From NCBI GenBank assembly GCA_035509315.1, contig DATJLS010000030.1, positions 1-64,000 of the forward strand: a DNA stretch of 64,000 nt. Reading direction: 5' to 3'. A program made the translations under genes and the position numbers. The notes below the pieces were generated by a model. The model worked only from the letters and a program-made list of their open reading frames with translations, did no database searches and was not told the origin of the DNA. Source of the stretch: JAKAWQ01 sp035509315 (GTDB lineage: Bacteria > Pseudomonadota > Alphaproteobacteria > Acetobacterales > Acetobacteraceae). The first letter of the stretch is position 1, and the number at the start of each line of letters is the position of its first letter. This document shows, piece after piece, positions 35,892 to 44,070 of this stretch.

Positions 35892-38458
35892 CCGACGCCA
35901 CCGAAGAAGAAGACCGAGGGGACAGCGTCCCCTGGTCTTTCTTCCTCGCGGTGCGGCTGGCGCGGCGGGGGTTGCGGGCGGGGGCGCGGGGGTTGTGGAT
36001 AGCGTTGGCTTGTCTGGCCCTGGGGGTGGCGGCGATTGCCGGGATCGGCAGTTTGCGTGCCAGCTTGGCGCAAGGTTTGGCGCGGTCCGGGCGGCAATTG
36101 CTGGGCGGGGATCTCGAGGTCAGCACCGGCGAGGTGCCGGTGCCGGCTTCCTTGAAGGAATGGTTCGGGGCACGGGGTGCGCGGGTCTCCGAGGTCGCAT
36201 TGATGCATGCGATGCTGATCGCGCCCTCCGGGAAGCGGGAGCTGGTTTCGCTCAAGGCGGCGGATCGGCGCTGGCCTCTGGCCGGGGCGGCGCAATTCGC
36301 GCCCGCATTGGGGGTTCGGCAGATTTTGGAGGGGAATGGGCTCGCCGCCGCGCCGCTGGTGCTGGACCGGCTTGGCCTGCATGTGGGCGAGACGGTGACG
36401 TTGGGGCGGGCGCGGTTCGTGCTGCGGGCGGCGCTGGTCTCGGTGCCGGATCAGGTCGCGACGCCGGCGCTGCTGGGGCCGCCGGTTCTGATCGGGCTTG
36501 GCGCCTTGCCGGGAACGGGGCTGGTCGTGCCGGGTTCGCTGGTCCGTTACGCGTTGCGGGTGGCACTGCCGGCGGGGGCCGGCGAGGCGGCGACGCGGGC
36601 GGCGCTGGCGCGGGATTTTCCCGAGGCCGGATGGGAAATCCGGGACACGTCGCAGGCGGCGCCCGGATTGCAGCGATTCCTCGACCGTGCCGGGCTTTTC
36701 ATGACGCTGGTGGCGCTCACGGCGCTGCTCGTGGGCGGCATCGGGGTGGTGGGCGGGGTCGGTGCCTGGGCGGAGGCGCGGCTTCCGACGATCGCGATCT
36801 TGCGGGCGCTCGGCGCCTCTTCACGGCTGATGGGGCTCGTGCTGGGCCTGCAGGTGCTGGCGCTTTCGATGATCGGGATCGCCGTGGGTGTCGCGGCCGG
36901 CGCGATGCTTGCCATAGGGGTCGTCTTTTTCTTCGGCGCCGAGCTGCCGGTGCCGTCGCGGCTCGGGCTCTGTCCGGGACCGCTTGCGCTCGGCGCCGCC
37001 TTCGGGCTCGCCACCGCACTCCTTTGCATGGTCTGGCCGATCGTCCGGGCCGCCCGGGTTTCCGGGGCGGCGCTCTTCCGCGCTCCGCTCGTCCCGGCGC
37101 GGGCGCGGCTTTCGCCTGGCCCGGTGGTCTTGACCGTCGCGCTGGTGGGAATCCTGCTGGCGCTGGCCGTGGTCGGCACGGGCTCGGAGCGTTTCGTCCT
37201 GCTTTTTGCGGCCGCCGCTTCGGTTTCGCTGGTGGCGCTGGCTCTGGCGGGGCGCGCGCTGATGCGGCTGGCGGCCGGCCTGGCACCCGAGGCACGGACG
37301 AACTGGGCGCGCGCAAGCTGGCTGCGCCTCGGCCTGGCCGATCTCCACCGGCCGGGGGCGGCCACGGTGCTGATGGTGGTTTCCGTCGGCCTCGGGCTCG
37401 CGACACTGGGCGCGATCGCCCTGATCGAGGGGAACCTGAACGCCGAGCTCAGCGAGGAGATCCCGGCGCGGGGGCCGAGCTTCTACTTCATCGACATTCA
37501 GAACGACGAGATCGGCCGCTTCGCCGCCCTGATGCGGAGCCTGCCCGGCGTCGAGGCCTATTCCGAGGTGCCGATGCTGCGGGCGCGCGTGGCCGCGATC
37601 GACGGCGTGCCGGTCGCACAGGCGCAGGCGAGCCATGAGACGCGCTGGGCGCTCAACCAGGATCTCGGCCTGACCTATGCGGCAGTGCCGCCGCCCGGAA
37701 ACCAGATCACGCAAGGGCGCTGGTGGCCGGCGGACTACCGGGGGCCGCCGCTTCTCTCGCTCGACGCGAGGCTCGCCGCGGGCTGGGGCGTGCGGGTCGG
37801 CGGGACCCTCACCCTCAATGTGCTCGGGCGGCCGGTCACCTTCCGTGTGGCGAGCCTCAGGGACATCCCCTGGCAGCGGCTCGGCCTCAATTTCTTCCTG
37901 GTGGCGAGCCCCGGGCTGCTTTCCGCCGCGCCGCACACGCATATCGCGACGGTCCGCGCCGCACCCGCCGATCAGGCAGCGGTCCTCAGGGCGGTGACGG
38001 ACGCGCTTCCGAATGTCAGCGCGATCGCGGTCGCCGACGTGATCGCGGCGGTGGCGAAGATTTTCGGCCAGCTCGCGGCCGCGCTCGCCGCGCTCGCCGG
38101 GGTGGCGCTGGCGGCGGGCGTGCTCGTGCTTGCCGGGGCCGTGGCGGCGGAGGGGAGGCGGCGCGTCCGCCAGGCCGTTATCCTCAAGACGCTCGGCGCC
38201 ACGCGCGCCCAGATCCGCGCTGCCTGGCTGGTCGGCTTCGGCGCCGAGGGCGCGGTCGCCGGGGTGATCGCCGCCCTCGTCGCAACCGGGGCGAGCTATG
38301 GCGTGGTCCGCTATCTCATGGGAGGGCGGTGGGTCTTCCTGCCGGTCCCCCTCGCCATCGTGGTGGGGAGCGCGATCGTCCTGCTTCTCATCGCGGGCTA
38401 TGCGGGGACGGGTGCTGCGCTGCGGGCGAGGGCCGCGCCATGGCTGCGAAATGAATAA
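35888..38458 (+). CDS. ybbP: FtsX-like ABC transporter permease, YbbP type
   Basis: This 856-residue permease with two FtsX/MacB repeats has a first helix at ~30-52, a long periplasmic region, then helix clusters at about 258-400 and 410-480. A second periplasmic region and a final three-helix FtsX unit (about 715-850) follow. GRQLLGGDLEV near 68 and the coupling segment AVILKTLGATRAQI near 760 are family landmarks. It pairs with the preceding ATPase. Codon choice at its start is strikingly G-rich, the reverse of the upstream gene. Substrate unknown. Confidence 0.9.
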   Translation: MTDATEEEDRGDSVPWSFFLAVRLARRGLRAGARGLWIALACLALGVAAIAGIGSLRASLAQGLARSGRQLLGGDLEVSTGEVPVPASLKEWFGARGARVSEVALMHAMLIAPSGKRELVSLKAADRRWPLAGAAQFAPALGVRQILEGNGLAAAPLVLDRLGLHVGETVTLGRARFVLRAALVSVPDQVATPALLGPPVLIGLGALPGTGLVVPGSLVRYALRVALPAGAGEAATRAALARDFPEAGWEIRDTSQAAPGLQRFLDRAGLFMTLVALTALLVGGIGVVGGVGAWAEARLPTIAILRALGASSRLMGLVLGLQVLALSMIGIAVGVAAGAMLAIGVVFFFGAELPVPSRLGLCPGPLALGAAFGLATALLCMVWPIVRAARVSGAALFRAPLVPARARLSPGPVVLTVALVGILLALAVVGTGSERFVLLFAAAASVSLVALALAGRALMRLAAGLAPEARTNWARASWLRLGLADLHRPGAATVLMVVSVGLGLATLGAIALIEGNLNAELSEEIPARGPSFYFIDIQNDEIGRFAALMRSLPGVEAYSEVPMLRARVAAIDGVPVAQAQASHETRWALNQDLGLTYAAVPPPGNQITQGRWWPADYRGPPLLSLDARLAAGWGVRVGGTLTLNVLGRPVTFRVASLRDIPWQRLGLNFFLVASPGLLSAAPHTHIATVRAAPADQAAVLRAVTDALPNVSAIAVADVIAAVAKIFGQLAAALAALAGVALAAGVLVLAGAVAAEGRRRVRQAVILKTLGATRAQIRAAWLVGFGAEGAVAGVIAALVATGASYGVVRYLMGGRWVFLPVPLAIVVGSAIVLLLIAGYAGTGAALRARAAPWLRNE

Positions 38459-38625
38459 GCGTAAGGGCGGCTGCGTCTCCTGACCCTTTTCCTGTTGCGT
38501 TGCGCGTGGCTATGCTAGGTGTTTCGCATGTCGGGATGCCGGGATCTGGCAGCCCGCTTGAATGGCTTGCGGCCGTTACCAGATTCCGGCCGCAGGCAAT
38601 CAGCCTGGGAGAGGAACCAGAAATC

Positions 38626-39399
38626 ATGGCCTTGAGTCCCGATTATCGGTCGTATTCCGGCGTATCCGGCTCGGCCGCGACACAGGCCGTCGTCGATGCT
38701 GGTCTGCGCGCGTACATGCTCCGGGTCTACAACTGGATGGCCTCGGGGCTGCTGCTGACCGGCATCGTCGCCTACGCCATCGCCAACACGAGCCTGCTCG
38801 GCCTTTTCTATCATCAGGTCGCCACGCCCTCGGGCACGGCGATCCAGCCGACCGGGCTCGCGGTGGTCAGCATCTTCGCGCCGCTCGTCTTCGTCATGGT
38901 GCTGAGCTTCGGGGTGAACAAGCTCTCGCGCACCACGGCGCAGACCCTCTATTGGCTGTTCTGCGCCGCGATGGGAGCGAGTCTCACCAACATCTTCCTG
39001 ATCTACACTGCGGATTCGATCGTCCGGGTGTTCTTCATCACCGCCGCGACCTTCGGTGCGGTCAGCCTCTACGGGTACACGACCCGCAGCGATCTCTCGC
39101 GCATGGGCAGCTTCCTGTTCATGGGCCTGATCGGGATCATCATCGCCGCCCTCGTGAACATGTTCATGCAGAGCACGGCCTTGCAGTTCGCGATCAGCAT
39201 CATCGGCGTGATCGTCTTCACCGGGCTCACCGCCTACGACACGCAGCGGATGAAGGCGGACTATCTGCAGTTCGCCTATTCCTATGGTCCCGAGCAGGCG
39301 GCCAAGCGCAGCGTCTATGATGCGCTCAGCCTCTATCTCAACTTCATCAACCTCTTCATGCTGCTGCTGCAGCTTCTGGGGAACCGCAACGGGCGGTAG
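38626..39399 (+). CDS. Bax inhibitor-1/YccA family membrane protein
   Basis: This 257-residue protein has seven hydrophobic helices. BI-1 family features are the N-terminal soluble RAYMLRVYNWMASGLLLTG, the VFFITAATFGAVSLYGYTTRSDLSRMGSFLFMGLIGIIIA core, and the C-terminal TAYDTQRMKADY with the conserved aspartate, followed by ALSLYLNFINLFMLLLQLLG. Bacterial members act as pH-sensitive calcium leak channels or modulate FtsH. The start at 38626 follows GAGAGGA. The upstream in-frame extension from 38500 is not family-like. A strong terminator follows. Confidence 0.9.
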   Translation: MALSPDYRSYSGVSGSAATQAVVDAGLRAYMLRVYNWMASGLLLTGIVAYAIANTSLLGLFYHQVATPSGTAIQPTGLAVVSIFAPLVFVMVLSFGVNKLSRTTAQTLYWLFCAAMGASLTNIFLIYTADSIVRVFFITAATFGAVSLYGYTTRSDLSRMGSFLFMGLIGIIIAALVNMFMQSTALQFAISIIGVIVFTGLTAYDTQRMKADYLQFAYSYGPEQAAKRSVYDALSLYLNFINLFMLLLQLLGNRNGR

Positions 39400-39416
39400 C
39401 CGCACCATCATCAAAT

Positions 39417-39453
39417 AAAACGGCCCGGACGGGTGCCCGTCCGGGCCGTTTTC
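39417..39453. terminator. Bidirectional intrinsic terminator between BI-1 and carD genes
   Basis: AAAACGGCCCGGACGG pairs perfectly with CCGTCCGGGCCGTTTT around a GTGC loop. With A and T tracts on both sides it can end transcripts from both convergent genes. Confidence 0.93.
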
Positions 39454-39486
39454 GTTTGTCTCCGTGCTTCTTTGTCTCTGTGCTTC
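39454..39486. repeat. 16-bp tandem duplication at the 3' end of the CarD gene
   Basis: TTTGTCTCCGTGCTTC and TTTGTCTCTGTGCTTC follow one another between the terminator and the stop codon. Confidence 0.8.
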
Positions 39487-40504
39487 AGTGGGTCGTCGCG
39501 CGGAGGAAGATGGTGAGCTTCTCCGCCGCCGTCGCCTTGTCGGTCCGGTCGAGAGCGGCGAGCTCGGCAGCGAGCCGGTCCATCGCCGCCTCATAGATCT
39601 GGCGTTCCGAAAAACTCTGATCCGGCTGGCCGGCATTGCGGTGCAGATCCCGCACCACCTCGGCGATCGCGAGCGGATCCCCGGAATTGATCTTGGCCTC
39701 GTATTCCTGCGCGCGGCGGGACCACATGGTGCGCTTGATGCGCGCCCGGCCCTTCAGCGTCGCGAGCGCCGCCTCGAAAAGCTGCCGGCTGGCGAGCTTC
39801 CGCAGCCCCGCGCTGCGCGCCTTCTCCACCGGAACGCGCAGTGTCATCCGGTTTTCCTCGAAGGTGATGTGGATCAGCTCGAGCTGATAGCCGGCAATGG
39901 TCTCGGTCACGATACGCTCGACCTTGCCCACCCCATGCGTCGGGTAGACGACATGATCGCCCTCGATGAAGGTCTCGAGCGGCGCAAGCGGCCGTGGCGG
40001 CGGCCCGATATGCTGCGGCGCCGCCGGACGCGAGGACTGCGGCCCGGCGACGGCATCCGGCGGTCTCGCCGCCTCAAGCTCGGCCGGCGCCTCGAGCAGC
40101 TCGGTCTCTTCCACGACCTCGACCATGACGGTCGCGGCCACAGGCTCGGCCTCCGGCGGCGCGGAGCGGCGCGGAGCCGCCTTGGCCGCCAGCTTGGCAG
40201 CCTGCGGCACCGCCCGCGGAACTGTCGCGGGCTTGACGGCCGGCTTCGCCCCCCGGGGCAAAGCCGGGGTTGCCACGCCGCTCACCGATGCCTGCTTCAG
40301 CTTGAGCGCCACCGGCTTGGCATGTGCGCCCTTCGCCTCCTGCCCGGCCTTCGGCTTCATCTCGACCTGTTTCACGGCCGCCGGCTTGGCGGTGACCTTC
40401 TTCACATTCTTCACGCGGTTGCTCTTGCTAATGGGACGACGTGGCCGCGCCTGCGCCGCCTGACGACGCGGCGCCGCGGACCGGGCAGAACCCTTCCTGG
40501 GCAC
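39485..40504 (-). CDS. carD: CarD-family transcription regulator with long disordered N-terminal extension
   Basis: This 339-residue protein has its CarD/TRCF RNA-polymerase-interacting domain at about residues 177-235 (FIEGDHVVYPTHGVGKVERIV, LELIHITFEENRMTLRVPVEKA). It is followed by the helical DNA-binding region (AALATLKGRARIKRTMWSRRAQEYEAKINSGDPLAIAEVVRDLHR, SFSERQIYEAAMDRLA). CarD binds the RNA polymerase beta lobe and stabilises open complexes. The first ~170 residues are an unusual Lys/Ala/Pro-rich extension (histone-H1-like) that canonical ~165-residue CarD proteins lack. It is convergent with the BI-1 gene and follows the ferredoxin gene on the same strand. Confidence 0.9.
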   Translation of the reverse strand: MPRKGSARSAAPRRQAAQARPRRPISKSNRVKNVKKVTAKPAAVKQVEMKPKAGQEAKGAHAKPVALKLKQASVSGVATPALPRGAKPAVKPATVPRAVPQAAKLAAKAAPRRSAPPEAEPVAATVMVEVVEETELLEAPAELEAARPPDAVAGPQSSRPAAPQHIGPPPRPLAPLETFIEGDHVVYPTHGVGKVERIVTETIAGYQLELIHITFEENRMTLRVPVEKARSAGLRKLASRQLFEAALATLKGRARIKRTMWSRRAQEYEAKINSGDPLAIAEVVRDLHRNAGQPDQSFSERQIYEAAMDRLAAELAALDRTDKATAAEKLTIFLRATTH

Positions 40505-40770
40505 TTCGCACCCCTTCCTTGGTCAATGCCCGTTCGCCCGGGAAATCCTGCCCAACGCTTGCATGCAATGAGCTCTCCCGCGTCCCGGGTCTGTTTGTGG
40601 AAGCTCGGGAGCACAGCCCGCGTCTCGTCATGGCGTCGGAAATGCTCCTCTTTCCTCGAAATATAACACGATCGGCCTGCTCTGCCATGTGCTCACGACA
40701 TGGCAACACACGATTCGCGCAGGCAGTCTGGATTTTTTTATCCCGCGAACCGCGATCCCGAAGAAAGGGA

Positions 40771-41103
40771 CTAGGGTTGGCCGGGCCCGGCGGAGAAGAG
40801 CTTCGCCTTGTCCGTCTTGTCCTTCCATTCGTCCGCGTCGGCGGGCGGCGTGCCTTTGCGGGTGATGTTCGGCCATTCGCCGGAATAGGTCCGGTTGGTC
40901 TCGATCCAGGTGGCCGCGCGGTCGTCGCTATCCGGCACGATTGCCTCGACCGGGCATTCCGGCTCGCAGACTCCGCAATCGATGCATTCGTCCGGATGGA
41001 TCACCAGCATATTCTCGCCGACATAGAAGCAATCGACGGGACAAACTTCGACACAGTCCATATACTTGCAGCGAATGCAGCTTTCTGTGACCACATAGGT
41101 CAT
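40771..41103 (-). CDS. fdxA: FdxA-type ferredoxin (3Fe-4S/4Fe-4S)
   Basis: This 110-residue ferredoxin has the alphaproteobacterial FdxA plan: MTYVVTESCIRCKYMDCVEVCPVDCFYVGENMLVI at the N-terminus, then CIDCGVCEPECPVEAI. The first motif, C9-x7-C17-x3-C21 with further cysteines at 12 and 25, fits a mixed 3Fe-4S/4Fe-4S centre. The second, C40-x2-C43-x2-C46-x3-C50, fits a 4Fe-4S centre. A ~55-residue acidic and Trp-containing tail follows. The start overlaps the upstream S4-protein stop (ATGA). The helicase-S4-fdxA-carD order is common in this class. Confidence 0.93.
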   Translation of the reverse strand: MTYVVTESCIRCKYMDCVEVCPVDCFYVGENMLVIHPDECIDCGVCEPECPVEAIVPDSDDRAATWIETNRTYSGEWPNITRKGTPPADADEWKDKTDKAKLFSAGPGQP

Positions 41104-41462
41104 CGCTCGGTCTCCATCGGCCGTCCGCCCCGGTCGCGGCGGGGCTGTATGCCGGCTTCGTCTTCCGCCGGCAAGGGAGGAGCGGGCCTCTCCGGAATCT
41201 CGTCGTAGAGCAGGCTCGCCGTTGCTGCCGGCCCGCGCCGCGCCGCGAGCGCCCGGATCGCCAGCACCTTGACGGCATTGCCGAGCGGCAGCGTGAGCAC
41301 GTCGCCCGGACGCACCCGCGCATGCGGCTTTCCGGTCGGCTGGCGGTTGATCCGCACCCGCCCTTCCCGCACCAGGGCCGCCGCCCGTGTGCGGCTCCTC
41401 ACCAGGCGCGCGCACCAGAGCCAGGCATCCAGACGCTGATGATGCGGCAGATCGGGCGTCAT
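41100..41462 (-). CDS. S4-domain RNA-binding protein (Hsp15-like)
   Basis: This 120-residue protein has an S4 domain at residues ~9-55: QRLDAWLWCARLVRSRTRAAALVREGRVRINRQPTGKPHARVRPGDVL. This matches the HslR/Hsp15 type, which binds 50S subunits carrying stalled nascent chains. A charged disordered tail of ~40 residues follows. It overlaps the helicase upstream and the ferredoxin downstream by four bases each, so the three are translationally linked. Confidence 0.9.
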   Translation of the reverse strand: MTPDLPHHQRLDAWLWCARLVRSRTRAAALVREGRVRINRQPTGKPHARVRPGDVLTLPLGNAVKVLAIRALAARRGPAATASLLYDEIPERPAPPLPAEDEAGIQPRRDRGGRPMETER

Positions 41463-43951
41463 CGCCGATGCAGCACCGCAAGCGAGGCGAAGGGGCCGGA
41501 GGGCGAGGCTGCGGCGCCGGGCTCCGCGCCGGGCGCCATCGGTCGCCGCCGCAAGGGCGCCACCAATGGCGCCGCCTCACCCACCGCCTCACCCGCCTGG
41601 GGCAGCAGGCGGAAGCCGAGCCCGCGCAGCACGGCGGGCAGCTCGGCCGACTTCACCCCGAGCCGTGAGGCGAGCGCCGCGGGCAAGGAGGCGGGCTGGC
41701 GCCGCGCCGCCGCCGCCAGCTCGGCCGCGACGCGCTCCGCCACATCGAGCCGGATTCCAACCGGTCCGGTCGGCAGCCAACCCATTGCTGCGGCGAAACG
41801 CCCGTCCTCGGCCGGGCACCCGCGCCAGACGATGCTGCCCGGCGCCGGCAGCGCCCGGATCTCCCCCCACCCCTCCGCCAGGGCCCAAAGCAGCGCCCGC
41901 AGCCTGAGCGCCGCCGGCTTGAGCAGAGCGGGCATGAAAAGCCCGAAGCGCCCCGCGCGCACGCCGAGTGCCCTGAGCCGGACGCGCAGGGCGGGCGCAA
42001 AATCCTCCCGTGCCGGACCGGGCACCACCCCGAGCCCTTCCGAAAGACGGTGCATCGGCCCGCGGAGCGCCGTATCCCGCTCCGCCGCCGCCACGGCCGC
42101 GAAGAGGGGGGCGAGGTCCGAGCGGATCCTGGCATCGAGAAAGTTCTGCAGCCGGATCCGCACGCGCTCGCGGGCCGGCCCGTCGAGAAATTCGCTCGCC
42201 AGCACATGAACGAGCGGGCGGAGCGCGCTCGCGCCCTTTCGGAGCCGCGCCACCGGCACCCCCTGCCAGAGCAGGCTCGGGCCGGCCAGGGCGAACTCCG
42301 TGTCGCGTGCCGCCTCGAGCGCCGCCACCCGGCGCGGCATCTCCGCATAGAGGGCACGCCGTGCCGCGCGCAGCACGAGCCGCCGGTCCGCGCCCGTGGC
42401 TTCCGGATCGGGGCGGAAAGAGAACCCCCCCACCACGCCGACCGTATGCCCTTCCACGATCACTTCGCCGCGGCGGGTGACGGCGGCCAGGAGCGAAGCC
42501 GCCCGTCCCTGCTCCAGACGGCGGAGCAGCAGGGCGGAGCGCCGATCGACGAACCGGCTCATCAGCCTTTCATGCAGCGCCTCGGAGAGCAGGTCCTCCG
42601 TCTCCCGGGCCTGGCCTTGCCAGTGCGGCGCGTCCTCCAGCCAATCCGCCCGCTGGGCGATGAACGACCAGACCCGGATGCCGGCGAGCCGCTGCATCAG
42701 CGTGTCGATATCGCCCTCAGGCCGCGCCAGGGCGGCGATTTCGGCGGCGATCCAACCCGCAGGCAGCCTTCCCTGCCGCGCCAGATGGCCGAAGACCCGC
42801 GCCACGAGCCGTGCGTGCGTATCGCCTTCGAGCTTGCGGAAATCCGGGATCTGGCAGGCTTCCCAGAGGAGGCGGACCGAATCACGGTTGGAGGCGAGCT
42901 GGACGACCTCGGTCTCATGGGCCAGGGCGGCCAGGGTCGCGAGGTCGGAAGCGTCCGCGCCGCGCCGCAGGCAGGGACGCGGGGGCGGGGCGGAAAGGCT
43001 CGCGAGCAAGGCTGGGATCGACGCGAAATCGAGCGCCGCATTGCGCCAGCAGAGCTGGGTGAGGGCTGGAAACCGATGCGCCTCCATCGCCATCACCGTT
43101 TCCTCGGCGAGCGGCGGGCAGCCGGCGGTGGTGCCGAAGCTGCCGTCGCGCATGCCGCGCCCGGCGCGGCCGGCGATCTGGGCAAGCTCGGCCGCCTGGA
43201 GCGGGCGCTGGCGATGGCCGTCGAACTTGCCGAGGGCGGCGAAGGCGACGTGATCGACATCCATGTTGAGGCCCATGCCGATGGCATCCGTCGCCACCAG
43301 GAAATCGACCTCCTTTTCCTGGTAGAGCGCGACCTGGGCGTTGCGGGTGCGCGGACTGAGCCGCCCCATCACCACGGCCGCGCCGCCACGCCGGCGGCGG
43401 ATCAGCTCGGCGATCGCATAGACCTCTGCGGCGCTGAAGGCGACGACGGCGCTGCGCGGCGGCAGGCGCGAGAGCTTGGCCGGACCGGCATGCGCCAGAG
43501 TGGAAAGACGCGGCCGGGTCTCGATCTCGGCTTCCGGCACCAGCCGGGCGAGAAGCGGGCGAATCGTCTCGGCGCCGAGGAAGAGCGTCTCCTCGGTCCC
43601 GCGCGCCGCCATCAGCCGTTCGGTGAAGACATGCCCGCGGTCCGGATCGGCGGCGAGCTGGATTTCATCCACCGCGACGAACGCCGCCTTCCGCTCGAGC
43701 GGCATCGCCTCCACGGTGCAGGAAAACCAGCTTGCCCCCGGCGGCGTGATCTTTTCCTCGCCGGTGATCAGCGCGACCCGGCCGGCGCCCTTGGCGGCGA
43801 CCATCCGCTCGTAATTCTCACGCGCGAGCAGGCGGAGGGGAAAACCGATGATGCCGGAGCGATGCGCCAGCATCCGCTCCACGGCAAGGCGGGTCTTGCC
43901 GGTATTGGTCGGCCCGAGGACCGCCCGCACCCGAGAGGAATCGCTCCCCAT
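41459..43951 (-). CDS. Suv3-like DEx/H-box RNA helicase
   Basis: This 830-residue helicase has motif I GPTNTGKTRLA (about residues 13-23), motif II VDEIQ (about 94) rather than DEAD, motif III-like FLGAETI, and domain 2 with VVMGRLSPRTRNAQVALYQ, VATDAIGMGLNMDVDHVAF and QIAGRAGRG (motif VI, QxxGRAGR). This pattern matches the mitochondrial Suv3/alphaproteobacterial helicase family, acting in RNA turnover. The C-terminal ~450 residues are helical with no recognised domain. It is divergent from htpG with 119 bp between. Confidence 0.88.
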   Translation of the reverse strand: MGSDSSRVRAVLGPTNTGKTRLAVERMLAHRSGIIGFPLRLLARENYERMVAAKGAGRVALITGEEKITPPGASWFSCTVEAMPLERKAAFVAVDEIQLAADPDRGHVFTERLMAARGTEETLFLGAETIRPLLARLVPEAEIETRPRLSTLAHAGPAKLSRLPPRSAVVAFSAAEVYAIAELIRRRRGGAAVVMGRLSPRTRNAQVALYQEKEVDFLVATDAIGMGLNMDVDHVAFAALGKFDGHRQRPLQAAELAQIAGRAGRGMRDGSFGTTAGCPPLAEETVMAMEAHRFPALTQLCWRNAALDFASIPALLASLSAPPPRPCLRRGADASDLATLAALAHETEVVQLASNRDSVRLLWEACQIPDFRKLEGDTHARLVARVFGHLARQGRLPAGWIAAEIAALARPEGDIDTLMQRLAGIRVWSFIAQRADWLEDAPHWQGQARETEDLLSEALHERLMSRFVDRRSALLLRRLEQGRAASLLAAVTRRGEVIVEGHTVGVVGGFSFRPDPEATGADRRLVLRAARRALYAEMPRRVAALEAARDTEFALAGPSLLWQGVPVARLRKGASALRPLVHVLASEFLDGPARERVRIRLQNFLDARIRSDLAPLFAAVAAAERDTALRGPMHRLSEGLGVVPGPAREDFAPALRVRLRALGVRAGRFGLFMPALLKPAALRLRALLWALAEGWGEIRALPAPGSIVWRGCPAEDGRFAAAMGWLPTGPVGIRLDVAERVAAELAAAARRQPASLPAALASRLGVKSAELPAVLRGLGFRLLPQAGEAVGEAAPLVAPLRRRPMAPGAEPGAAASPSGPFASLAVLHRR

Positions 43952-44070
43952 GGAAGGATGTTCGGGGTGCGACGCCGCATTTGCAAGCCTCGCATCGCCA
44001 CCCTTGGCCCAATTGAATCAGAGCCGCGCCGGGGGCATATCGCGCCGCGCGGACGATGGGGGAGAATGAC

